Assembly (NCBI GenBank): GCA_035516075.1
Contig: DATJAQ010000261.1
Span: 1 to 7,819 of the forward strand
Reading direction: 5' to 3'
Source: Gp13-AA77 sp035516075
Lineage (GTDB): Bacteria; Acidobacteriota; Terriglobia; UBA7540
Length of the DNA stretch: 7,819 nucleotides
In this document: in pieces, positions 1-7,368 of the stretch
Layout: every line of letters begins with the position of its first letter
Position numbering within the stretch: position 1 is the stretch's first letter
Made by a program: the position numbers and the translations under genes
The notes under the pieces: generated by a model
The model's database searches: none
Told to the model about the DNA's origin: nothing
Seen by the model: only the letters and a program-made list of their open reading frames with translations

Positions 1-1
1 G

Positions 2-2041
2 GTCGCGGGATTGATTCGGGGCGGGGGACTGGCGGGCTACCTGCTCGGCCTGGCGCTGGTCAGTGGATTGAATCGGCTGGGCGCAGGCCTGGTGGCCGGC
101 GCGGTGTTCCTGGCGTCGTTGTTTCTGGTTACCAAGTTTTCCTTCGCCACGGTCGGCCTTTTTCTGAAGAGGCAATTCGCCCCGCTGGCGGGCGTGGGCG
201 CGAGCTGGCGCGCGTGGCGCGAGGCCCGCGAGCGCAAGCGGCTGAAGCGGAAACTGGAGGCGGAGCGCAAATCCGGCAAGCCCGCCATTGTGGTGGATCG
301 CGCCGCTTCCGGCCCGGCCGCTCCCGGCGGCCCGCGCACCGCCCCCTTCGAGCCTGAAATTCAGCGACGGTTGGTGCCGCGCCCGGCGGAGCTCGAGGAC
401 GACGACGCCCTTGGAGAGGATTCCATCTTTCGCGAAGGCTCCGTGCCCCGCCTGGCGCCCCGCGTGGTTGCCGGGCAGGGCCTCGGCCTCACGCCGGGGG
501 CCGCCGCCCCGCCCGCGGCGGGCGCGGCCAAACGCGCGCCGCGCGTCGTGGGGCGCGGGACGCGGAAGTACAAGCTGCCCAGTTCCACGCTGCTGCGTCC
601 GGCCGAGGAGGAGCAGGGAGTGGACGAAGACGAGCTCAAGGAGCGCGCCCTGCGCCTGGTGGAAAAGTTCGCCGAGTTCGGCGTCACCGGCACCGTCACC
701 CAGATCCATCCGGGGCCCGTGGTCACCACCTTCGAGTTCAAGCCCGAGGCGGGGATCAAATACAGCCGCATCACCAACCTGGTGGACGACCTCTGCCTGG
801 CCTTGAAAGCCGAGTCTATCCTCATCGAGCGCGTGCCCGGCAAATCTACCGTTGGCATCGAAGTCCCCAACCTTCACCGCGAGGTGATCTATCTGCGCGA
901 GTTGATCGAGGCGGCCGATTTCGCGGGCTCGGCGTCGAAACTCACCCTCTGCCTGGGCAAGGACATTACGGGCAAGATGAAAATGGGCGACCTTACCCAG
1001 ATGCCGCACGTGCTGATCGCGGGATCGACGGGCGCGGGCAAGAGCGTGGCCATCAATTCCATGATCGTCTCCATGCTCTACAAGGCCACCCCCGACGAAG
1101 TGCGCCTGATCATGATCGATCCCAAGCGCCTGGAGCTGAACCTCTACGACGGCATTCCGCACCTCTACACGCCCATCGTGACGGAGCCCAAGGTGGCCGC
1201 CAACGTCCTGCGGCGCGCCACCCTGGAAATGGAACAGCGGCTGAAGAAGCTGGCCGAGCACGGCGTGCGCAACATTGAGCAGTACAACCGGCTGTTCGAG
1301 GCCGAATCCACCCTGAATCTCTTCGACGCCAACGGCCAGACCGAGGGGCCGCTGCCTTACCTGGTGATCGTCATCGACGAGCTGGCCGACCTGATGATGG
1401 TGGAGCCGCAGACGGTGGAGGAGTCGATCACCCGCCTGGCGCAGATGGCGCGCGCGGTGGGCATCCACCTGATTCTCGCCACCCAGCGGCCGTCGGTGGA
1501 CGTCATCACCGGGCTCATCAAGGCCAATCTGCCGTCGCGCATTTCTTTCCGGGTGGCCTCCAAGGTGGACTCGCGAACCATCCTCGACGCCAACGGAGCC
1601 GAGGCCTTGCTCGGCCGGGGCGACATGCTCTTCCTGCCGCCCGCCACCTCGCGCCTGCAGCGCCTGCACGGGCCCCTGGTGATCGAGAAGGAAATCAACA
1701 AGGTGGTGGACTGGTGGAAGGCGCAGTCGCCGGCCCAGTACAACGAGGAATTTCTGCGGCCCATCGGGGATCGCGAGGGCGGGGAACTGGACGGCGACGA
1801 CGACGAGGAGGCCGGCGAGCTCGACGAGGTCTACGAGGAGGCGGTGCGGCTGGTGGTGGAATCGGGCAAGGCCTCCACCTCGCTGCTCCAGCGTAGGCTA
1901 CGGCTAGGCTACGGCCGGGCGGCGCGGCTGCTGGACCTGATGGAGCGCGACGGCATCATCAGCGCCCCGGACGGCGCGCGTCCGCGCGAAGTGCTGAAGC
2001 GGCCGGAATGGCTGGGTGAAGTGGAAGAGCCGCTGCGCTAG
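2..2041 (+). CDS. ftsK: DNA translocase FtsK/SpoIIIE family, 5'-truncated by the window edge
   Basis: This is a hexameric, membrane-anchored, ATP-driven DNA pump. In the family it moves chromosome ends through the division septum and assists dimer resolution. The frame is open to the left edge, and its first in-window start is only a TTG at 11 inside a membrane segment, so the real start lies upstream. Numbering from that TTG, two hydrophobic segments (about 4-20 and 23-43) look like the last membrane helices. A basic, then Pro/Ala-rich linker runs to about 200. The FtsK alpha domain spans about 205-290. The RecA-like motor has Walker A GSTGAGKS (338-345), Walker B LVIVIDE (451-457) and ATQRPSVDVITG (490-501). 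An acidic stretch near 590-607 leads to the C-terminal winged-helix gamma domain (about 607-665), which reads KOPS-type polarity signals in the family. The motor and gamma motifs look intact, so the gene is probably functional. Stop is TAG at 2039-2041. Confidence 0.96.
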   Translation, partial: VAGLIRGGGLAGYLLGLALVSGLNRLGAGLVAGAVFLASLFLVTKFSFATVGLFLKRQFAPLAGVGASWRAWREARERKRLKRKLEAERKSGKPAIVVDRAASGPAAPGGPRTAPFEPEIQRRLVPRPAELEDDDALGEDSIFREGSVPRLAPRVVAGQGLGLTPGAAAPPAAGAAKRAPRVVGRGTRKYKLPSSTLLRPAEEEQGVDEDELKERALRLVEKFAEFGVTGTVTQIHPGPVVTTFEFKPEAGIKYSRITNLVDDLCLALKAESILIERVPGKSTVGIEVPNLHREVIYLRELIEAADFAGSASKLTLCLGKDITGKMKMGDLTQMPHVLIAGSTGAGKSVAINSMIVSMLYKATPDEVRLIMIDPKRLELNLYDGIPHLYTPIVTEPKVAANVLRRATLEMEQRLKKLAEHGVRNIEQYNRLFEAESTLNLFDANGQTEGPLPYLVIVIDELADLMMVEPQTVEESITRLAQMARAVGIHLILATQRPSVDVITGLIKANLPSRISFRVASKVDSRTILDANGAEALLGRGDMLFLPPATSRLQRLHGPLVIEKEINKVVDWWKAQSPAQYNEEFLRPIGDREGGELDGDDDEEAGELDEVYEEAVRLVVESGKASTSLLQRRLRLGYGRAARLLDLMERDGIISAPDGARPREVLKRPEWLGEVEEPLR
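1894..1915. repeat. Perfect 11-bp tandem duplication inside the ftsK gamma domain
   Basis: The 11-mer TAGGCTACGGC occurs twice back to back (1894-1904 and 1905-1915). It is read in two different frames and encodes part of the conserved RRLRLGYGR segment of the winged helix, so it does not disturb the protein. The segment uses AGG and two CTA codons, which are unusual in this strongly G/C-ending gene. It may be a chance result of codon choice, or a signal embedded in coding DNA. Confidence 0.6.
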
Positions 2042-2089
2042 GCGCCGTGGGGCCGGACGCCGCGCGGCGCCGCACCGTTCGCGGCCACG

Positions 2090-2113
2090 CGGCCGATTGA
2101 CAGAAATCGGCCG
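2090..2113. repeat. Perfect dyad CGGCCGAT-N8-ATCGGCCG over the tRNA promoter -35 box
   Basis: The arms at 2090-2097 and 2106-2113 are perfect 8-bp inverted repeats around an 8-nt spacer. The spacer and the last base of the left arm contain the TTGACA box of the tRNA-Phe promoter. In ftsK mRNA the same sequence would form a strong GC-rich hairpin, but no T-run follows, so it is not a canonical intrinsic terminator. It may be an operator for the tRNA promoter, a factor-dependent stop for ftsK transcripts, or chance in GC-rich DNA. Confidence 0.55.
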
Positions 2114-2126
2114 GGCACCCCAAAAT
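2097..2126 (+). promoter_or_regulatory. Sigma-70-type promoter of tRNA-Phe
   Basis: A perfect -35 hexamer TTGACA (2097-2102) is followed by an 18-bp spacer and CAAAAT (2121-2126), which matches the -10 consensus at four of six positions including the key A and T. Initiation about 7 bp later would fall near 2133, only a few bases before the mature tRNA at 2138. That is a typical short tRNA 5' leader. The placement in a 96-bp gap between ftsK and the tRNA supports the call. Confidence 0.6.
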
Positions 2127-2137
2127 AGTTACACCGT

Positions 2138-2213
2138 GCCGCGGTAGCTCAGGTGGTAGAGCGCAGCCCTGAAAAGGCTGGCGTCGGCGGTTCAACTCCG
2201 TCCCGCGGCACCA
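2138..2213 (+). tRNA. tRNA-Phe (anticodon GAA)
   Basis: A complete 76-nt cloverleaf was folded by eye. The acceptor stem GCCGCGG pairs perfectly with CCGCGGC (2138-2144 with 2203-2209). T8 and A9 are followed by D stem GCTC/GAGC with an 8-nt loop containing the GG pair. The anticodon stem CAGCC/GGCTG closes loop CTGAAAA, giving anticodon GAA at 2171-2173 with T33 and A37. The variable loop is GCGTC. The T stem GGCGG/CCGTC has one G-U pair, with loop TTCAACT. Discriminator A2210 is followed by a genomically encoded CCA (2211-2213). It reads UUC/UUU as phenylalanine. The gene ends 24 bp before the stop codon of the convergent heme-protein gene. Confidence 0.97.
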
Positions 2214-2237
2214 ACGCACCCCACCCCCATCGCCCGA

Positions 2238-3890
2238 CTAAGGGTTGCTCTCCTGGGCCGTAAGCCTGCCGTTGTCTTCCAGGTTGTGCATGCCGAGCCA
2301 CGTCACCAGGGCTTTGTACTGCCAGGACTGTGTCTTCTCGGGCCAGCGGATGCCGCCGGCGTGGGAGAGGCCGCCCGGCTCGCCTTCGCGCAGGCTGGTG
2401 GGTTTGCGCACGATGAAACTGTTGGTGGGCGCTGCTTCGTCGATCACGCGATGCGCGGACTGGTAGTTGTTCACGAGCTGCTCCACGGAGAATTGACCCT
2501 CGCGCGTTTCGGGCGAGAGCAGGTGCAGGATGGCGTGGGTGGAGTGGCAGTTGATGCAGGCGATGCCGTCCGGGCCCGGCGTGGCGAAGATGGGCTCGAC
2601 GTGCTGAACGAAATAGGCAAAGTCGAGCTGCTTGTCAGGAGGCGTCTCGAGCTTCGCGCCCTTCAGCCAGTCGCGCACGATTTCAAAGTCCGGATCGTAT
2701 TGGTTGGCCCAGAACACGCCCCCGTCGTGTTCCATGCCGCGGGCCTGGCCCTCCTGAGTGCGCGGGTCGAGCGGCTTCAGCAAGAGCTTGCTGTGGGCGG
2801 GGTTCTGGCGGTCGATCACCGGCAGCACGGAGACGAAGTTCAGGCGCGATTGTTCGAGTGAGTAGTGGCCGTCCGCGCCGGGCGCCAGAATTCGGAATGA
2901 GCCCGAGGCGTTCGCCTGTGGAGTATGGCAGTCCACGCAGGCCTCGTTGCCGTACTTCTTCACGAAGAGCGGCTGGACGAAGGCCGTGAAATAGTTGAAG
3001 TCGAACGGCACATCGGCGGTCGCGACCTTTTCGCCCGACAGCGAAAGCAGCGGCCTGGCGGCCCGACGCGCCGGGATTGCCATGCCGAGCGCCCGCGAAG
3101 CGCGCAACTGGACGTTGGGATCGCCTTCCTGCAGGGCGGTGAGCAACAAGGGATGCGCCTCGCGGCGCGCGTCGCCGCCGCCGCCGTCGATCTCGGCCAG
3201 CAGGTCGACGGCGTTGCTGCGCACACTGAGATCGTCATCCTGCAGGCAGGCGCCGAGCCCTTGGATGACTGCGGGAACGGCCTTCAGGACGGACGAACCT
3301 GCGACCACCTGCAGCAATTGCGGCCGCAGGCCGCTTTGCCCGTTCTTGAGAAAACCGGCGATCAACGATTGGATATCGGGGTTGGCCAGAAGCGGGTTCG
3401 CGGGGGTCTTCGTGGCATCCACCGTGTAGACGGTGATCTCGGGAGTGCCGCGCAAGACGTCCACGGCCACCATGCGCGCGGACCGGTCGGCGTCGGACGC
3501 CGAGGTCTGCTTGAGGGCGCCCACAATCGCCGTGAATGCCCGCTGCCCTTGATCGTCGTTTTGATGCTGCCGGTAAATCCAGCCCAGGTTGGCGAGCGCT
3601 TGATTCCGCACGCGGCCGTCGGGATCTCGAAGGGCCGCGAAGATCGGCTCGAGCAGCGAATCGTCCTGCGATTCGTTGTTGCGCGAGATCCACTCCAGGG
3701 CCGCGGCCCGGCTGTCGGCGTGCGAGCTAGCGAGGACTTGGCGCAGCACGCCGACGGCGCCGGGATCGGTCGCCACGGGGGACGACGGAGTTCGATCCCA
3801 TCCGATCGCCGGAAGCCGGTCTCGGACAAGATAAAACAGGCCGACGAGCGCCAGCGCCGATGCCACGACGAACTTCATTGCGACTTTCAT
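2238..3890 (-). CDS. Membrane-anchored HEAT-repeat protein with two tandem c-type heme modules
   Basis: I recognise the domains but no named gene. The 550-aa product begins MKVAMKF followed by one hydrophobic segment (about 6-22), probably an uncleaved signal anchor, placing the rest in the periplasm. Residues about 40-285 hold HEAT-like helical repeats, for example LRDPDGRVRNQALANLG and LQDDDLSVRSNAVDLLAEI. Two homologous ~120-aa modules follow, at about 296-415 and 422-538. Each opens with an aromatic FxYF..V.P.F motif, has one CxxCH heme site (CVDCH 318-322; CINCH 445-449), then S-EQ, VID, KP, and ends with H-x-GG-x-x-W and a WL segment. They resemble Planctomycete-type cytochrome domains. 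The conserved His of H-x-GG may be the second axial heme ligand (inference). The ATG at 3888-3890 is chosen because AAGG (3897-3900) lies 6 nt upstream; Met5 has a poorer site. It lies 112 bp downstream of the 1108-aa gene, likely in one operon, with electron transfer the probable role. Confidence 0.9.
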   Translation of the reverse strand: MKVAMKFVVASALALVGLFYLVRDRLPAIGWDRTPSSPVATDPGAVGVLRQVLASSHADSRAAALEWISRNNESQDDSLLEPIFAALRDPDGRVRNQALANLGWIYRQHQNDDQGQRAFTAIVGALKQTSASDADRSARMVAVDVLRGTPEITVYTVDATKTPANPLLANPDIQSLIAGFLKNGQSGLRPQLLQVVAGSSVLKAVPAVIQGLGACLQDDDLSVRSNAVDLLAEIDGGGGDARREAHPLLLTALQEGDPNVQLRASRALGMAIPARRAARPLLSLSGEKVATADVPFDFNYFTAFVQPLFVKKYGNEACVDCHTPQANASGSFRILAPGADGHYSLEQSRLNFVSVLPVIDRQNPAHSKLLLKPLDPRTQEGQARGMEHDGGVFWANQYDPDFEIVRDWLKGAKLETPPDKQLDFAYFVQHVEPIFATPGPDGIACINCHSTHAILHLLSPETREGQFSVEQLVNNYQSAHRVIDEAAPTNSFIVRKPTSLREGEPGGLSHAGGIRWPEKTQSWQYKALVTWLGMHNLEDNGRLTAQESNP

Positions 3891-3915
3891 GGTTGACCTT
3901 GCGAAGCCGAGTTGC

Positions 3916-3944
3916 CCGGACTCTTGCCTTGCCTGGACGTCCGG
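3916..3944 (-). other. Inverted repeat in the intergenic leader of the 550-aa gene
   Basis: The 112-bp gap (3891-4002) holds CCGGAC (3916-3921) and its perfect complement GTCCGG (3939-3944) around a 17-nt spacer. In minus-strand mRNA this could form a hairpin about 25 nt upstream of the second gene's start. A second small stem, CGGAG/CTCCG (3988-4002), lies immediately after the first gene's stop. Neither is followed by a U-run, so I do not call a terminator. They may protect or process the mRNA, or be chance pairings in GC-rich DNA. Confidence 0.25.
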
Positions 3945-4002
3945 TGGGCGTGGGGCGACGCCTGCTCGCCCAGGTCGTTGGCGGCGCCGGAGCGAGCCTC
4001 CG

Positions 4003-7000
4003 CTATTGGCTTCCTCCGCCCGCGGACGATGCCGCCGGAGTCCCGGCGCTGGGATTCGGGGAATGAAACCACGACGGAAACTTGGCCAGCTCCTGTTGAG
4101 CCACGTCGCGCGCGTGAGGATCGTTGGAATTGAGGTGGTTCATGACGGCGAGCACGAGATCGCGGTCCAGCGCTTCGCGGGCCACCGCGGCGGCTTCCAG
4201 CGCCTTCGAGGCGATCGCAGGATCGGGCGAGTTGATCAACGGCAGCAGAGCGTGCACCATCGTCTCAGCGGCGTCGTGGTCGTAGAAAGTGATCGAATCG
4301 TAGTCATTCCCGATGCCCCCGCGCAGGAAGTAGTAGTCGAGCGCCGTCAGCACCGTCTGCCGCGCCGTGGGATTTTCCGGCTTGAGCGCCGCGGCCAGTT
4401 CTTGCGTCACAGGCCGTTCCACCTCGGCGATGCGGGCCGCCTCAGCGCGCTCGCGGTCGCTCTTGAGCGCCATGGAGCGCAGCCAGTTGGAGTGGAACTG
4501 CACGGTGTTGTCGTCGAGGATGTTGTAAATCGCCTGAGCCACGTTCAGGCGCACCAGGGGGTCTTCGCGCTCCACGGACGCGCGTTGCAGGAAGGCCTGC
4601 TCGATCTGGCGTCGCAGGGTGAAGTCGTCGGTGCGATACCACCATCGCCAGAGCGCCTTCAGCGACTCGATGCGCACCAGCAGGTCGGGATCGTTGACGT
4701 GCTCGACCAGGGCGCGGGCCACGTCTTCGCGGTCCACCATGTGATACCAGTATTGGTAGAAGACGCGAGCTGCGCCGCGGCGAGTGTAATCGTCGGAACT
4801 GCCGAGCGCAACCTTTACCGCGTCCGCGGCGCCCGGCACACCGTCATTGCCGAGCTGGCGCAGACTCCACGCGGCGGCGCGGCTCACCATCTTGGTCCGA
4901 TCGCCGAGAAGGCTTTCGAGCGGCGCCACCGCCCCTTGGAAAGGCGCTGGATCGGGCGCGTCCACCGCCATGCGGCCGATGGCGGCGGCCGCCGCCTGGC
5001 GAATCAGGGGCTCAGGGCTTTGCAGAAGCGGAAGGGTGCGCTTCAGCGCCACGGGGCTGTGATCGTACCACACCTGGTCGAGCCAGTTCAGGTCGGCCAC
5101 CAGGCCGTCCGCGTGCCCGCCGGCCGGGCTGCCAGCCGGCGGAGGCGGAGCCACCGGGGGACCTCGGCGCGGGTACATCTGCGACAGGCCCATGATCGCC
5201 CAGCTTGTTTCGAGGTGCGGCTGCAGGAAGAGCTCGCCCTTGTTGTCGAGCCAACCGCCGAAGTCGCGCTGCAGGCCAAGCAGCCAGTGCACCGCCCTCT
5301 GCACGCGAGGATCGTGCATATCGTAACCGGCCAACTTGAGGGTGTAGAGCACCTCGCCGGTCGTGAACTGCAGGCTGGGGTCGGTCTTCTTCTCGAAGGG
5401 CGCGCGGGCGGCGGCGTCAAAGAACTGCTCGTTCGACATGTACTCGGCCGTCACCCAGCCGCCGTCGGTGTGCTGGCGGTCCAGGATCTTCCGGATGTTC
5501 TCCTGGATCGCCGGCCCAAACCGCGCCCGCAGCCGGGGGTCAGCCTTCACCATCATCAGCATGCCCTTCGTCTGCTCCAGCATATCTTCAAGGTCGTTAG
5601 TGGGGGCCGAGGTCATGAGGTCTTCGATGCGGGCCGCGGACTTCGCCAGGCCAGAGGCTTCAGCCGTCGTCGCGGACGCCTTGGCATCGCGCCCGGCCAT
5701 GGTGTGAAGCAGGAACCAGGAGTCCGTGGCCACGCGGAAATCGCTGATGGGCCGGTTGCCGTCGAACTCGTAGTTCCGCGTCTTGGTGGGCTGGAACTTG
5801 TCCATGTAGTGGACCGTATCGACGCGCGGCAGTTTTGCACGGGCGTCGTATACGAGTTGCGGATAGTGGGTGAGAAACGAGGGCGTCTCGGTGGGCCGGT
5901 GGCTCACCTCGTTCTCGTACATCAGCAGCATGGTGCCGAGGCGGCTGATGCCGTTGGTGGGTGCGAGTTCAAAGCGCAGCCAGTAGGTGTTTTTGAAGCC
6001 GTAAAGCGGTGCCGGCGCGTTGTAGAGCTTGTCGATCATGAACTTGAACTCGGGAGCGTTGCGCACCGTGTAGCCGTTGCGCACCGCCGTGAGGGTGGAA
6101 AGCATGGTGAAGTGCGCTGGGTGGCACGTGATGCAGCGCTCGGTTTCGTCGGTCACGTTTTCGGCGCGCGTTCGCACGGCGCCCTTACGCGGTGTGTTGG
6201 AGAAGAACGAATCGCCCACGTCCACCATGTAGCGCATGGCAAGGTCCACGGCCTTCTGCGGGTCGCTGTAGGGTGGCACGTCGAAAAGGGAAGTGCGCAG
6301 GCTCCAGCTCGGATGGTTAGCCTTCACGCTCAGGTAATAGCGGCCCGGCGTGAGAACGCGCGTCACAAACTTGAAATCCACCAGCTCGTCCGTCTGGTCG
6401 TCATGACGAATCTCGGTGGGATCTTTTCCACGCACGTACTCGGCAAGGTGCAGTCCCTGAGGCCCGTTCTCCTGGCGATAGACCTTCAGGGTGCAGGGCA
6501 CGTCGCGATCGAGCAGGTCGAGTTCGAAGAAGGCCAGCTTCGGCGTCGAGTCTTTGTACTCAAAGGTCAGCCATTGCCATCCGTTTTTGCCTTCGTTGGT
6601 GTTATAGAGGTATTCGATGTCGTCCGAGGTCCCGAAAACCGTGCGACCGAGCGCCATGGGCGCGGCGTGCTGCCAGTCCCGGGCGGTGTTCGGGACCAAT
6701 TGAACAGCGCTGTCGGCGGGGACCGCGAGAGGGCGAAGGGCGACGCGGTACCCGATGGCCTCCCGCGCGCCCGCGCTGTCCGGGGCGGCCAGGGTGAGCT
6801 TCCCCGCGCCCGCCTGGGCAGCGCGCACGATAAAGTACGCGCCCGGGTCGCCCGCGTGCAGGCCTTTGGCGATAGCCGGATTGCCCGCCGATTCGAAGCT
6901 GAGGTTTACTCGTGGCGCCGGGGCCACGATGTCTTCCTTTACGGCGTTGAACGTGATCGGCGAAGCGATCGTGCGCGGCACAAGCTCGTCCGGCGTGGTG

Positions 7001-7329
7001 AGCGTGGAGGGCGAGTCGAGGCTGATGTCAACCGAGTAGTAGGCGCCTGGGGCAAGGCTGGGCGTGGTCCAGTCTCGCGTCTGGCCCGGGCGAAGGGAAC
7101 CCGTCGAGGTGTGGTTGAGGCCAATCGAGGCTGGCTCCGCCGGAGCCGTGGGAGCGCCGTGCCCGGCGGCGGCGAATACCGGCGCGGCGCCTGGGTCGAT
7201 GACGGCTTTCCTGGAGGACCGCAATGTCCATGCGCCCAGCAGCGTGGCGCTCGCAACCAGCCCAGGTACCATGCGTCGCCAAGACCCGCGTGGCGTTCGA
7301 TGGCGCGAAAAATCAGCCTGCCGCTCCAT
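4003..7329 (-). CDS. Exported mono-heme protein with squalene-cyclase-like toroid and HEAT array
   Basis: No named family fits the whole 1108-aa chain. A basic N-terminus with RRMV precedes a hydrophobic segment (about 20-35), a signal peptide or anchor. Residues about 60-390 look beta-rich, with PGAYYSV, PGAYFIV and TPGRYYLSV strands like bacterial pre-peptidase-type sandwiches. One c-type heme site CITCH lies at 399-403, followed by PAHFTM. Residues about 590-715 carry QW-like toroid repeats of the squalene-cyclase/prenyltransferase fold: QHTDGGW (W625), QRDFGGWLDNKG (W693) and ETSWAIMGL (W710). I see no catalytic DxDD, so cyclase activity is unlikely. After a Pro/Gly linker (about 716-730), about seven HEAT-like repeats fill 760-1085, for example VNDPDLLVRIESLKALWRW. 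The ATG at 7327-7329 is favoured by GGAGG 8 nt upstream. This is the first gene of the probable two-gene operon. The likely role is a periplasmic redox scaffold, partner unknown. Confidence 0.9.
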   Translation of the reverse strand: MERQADFSRHRTPRGSWRRMVPGLVASATLLGAWTLRSSRKAVIDPGAAPVFAAAGHGAPTAPAEPASIGLNHTSTGSLRPGQTRDWTTPSLAPGAYYSVDISLDSPSTLTTPDELVPRTIASPITFNAVKEDIVAPAPRVNLSFESAGNPAIAKGLHAGDPGAYFIVRAAQAGAGKLTLAAPDSAGAREAIGYRVALRPLAVPADSAVQLVPNTARDWQHAAPMALGRTVFGTSDDIEYLYNTNEGKNGWQWLTFEYKDSTPKLAFFELDLLDRDVPCTLKVYRQENGPQGLHLAEYVRGKDPTEIRHDDQTDELVDFKFVTRVLTPGRYYLSVKANHPSWSLRTSLFDVPPYSDPQKAVDLAMRYMVDVGDSFFSNTPRKGAVRTRAENVTDETERCITCHPAHFTMLSTLTAVRNGYTVRNAPEFKFMIDKLYNAPAPLYGFKNTYWLRFELAPTNGISRLGTMLLMYENEVSHRPTETPSFLTHYPQLVYDARAKLPRVDTVHYMDKFQPTKTRNYEFDGNRPISDFRVATDSWFLLHTMAGRDAKASATTAEASGLAKSAARIEDLMTSAPTNDLEDMLEQTKGMLMMVKADPRLRARFGPAIQENIRKILDRQHTDGGWVTAEYMSNEQFFDAAARAPFEKKTDPSLQFTTGEVLYTLKLAGYDMHDPRVQRAVHWLLGLQRDFGGWLDNKGELFLQPHLETSWAIMGLSQMYPRRGPPVAPPPPAGSPAGGHADGLVADLNWLDQVWYDHSPVALKRTLPLLQSPEPLIRQAAAAAIGRMAVDAPDPAPFQGAVAPLESLLGDRTKMVSRAAAWSLRQLGNDGVPGAADAVKVALGSSDDYTRRGAARVFYQYWYHMVDREDVARALVEHVNDPDLLVRIESLKALWRWWYRTDDFTLRRQIEQAFLQRASVEREDPLVRLNVAQAIYNILDDNTVQFHSNWLRSMALKSDRERAEAARIAEVERPVTQELAAALKPENPTARQTVLTALDYYFLRGGIGNDYDSITFYDHDAAETMVHALLPLINSPDPAIASKALEAAAVAREALDRDLVLAVMNHLNSNDPHARDVAQQELAKFPSWFHSPNPSAGTPAASSAGGGSQ

Positions 7330-7337
7330 AGCTTAAG

Positions 7338-7342
7338 CCTCC
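7338..7342 (-). promoter_or_regulatory. Ribosome-binding site of the 1108-aa gene
   Basis: The minus strand reads GGAGG here, separated by 8 nt from the ATG at 7327-7329. It decides the start: the in-frame Met20 (ATG at 7270-7272) lacks a comparable Shine-Dalgarno sequence, and starting there would remove the basic n-region before the hydrophobic segment. Confidence 0.8.
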
Positions 7343-7368
7343 GTCGAAGGGCTTCACCTATCCTTCCG

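Noticed and set aside
2041..2071. GGCGCCG/CGGCGCC inverted repeat right after the ftsK stop as an intrinsic terminator
   Set aside because: The 7-bp arms enclose a 17-nt loop in extremely GC-rich sequence and no T-run follows, so it is not distinguishable from chance pairing.
1959..2219. An 86-aa minus-strand frame covering the tRNA
   Set aside because: Its first part is the antisense translation of the tRNA-Phe gene, a well-known type of false protein call.
5000..5700. A functional squalene-hopene cyclase or prenyltransferase
   Set aside because: Only a few QW-like motifs are present, no DxDD catalytic motif is seen, and the segment is embedded in a heme/HEAT protein. Only the fold is supported, not the activity.
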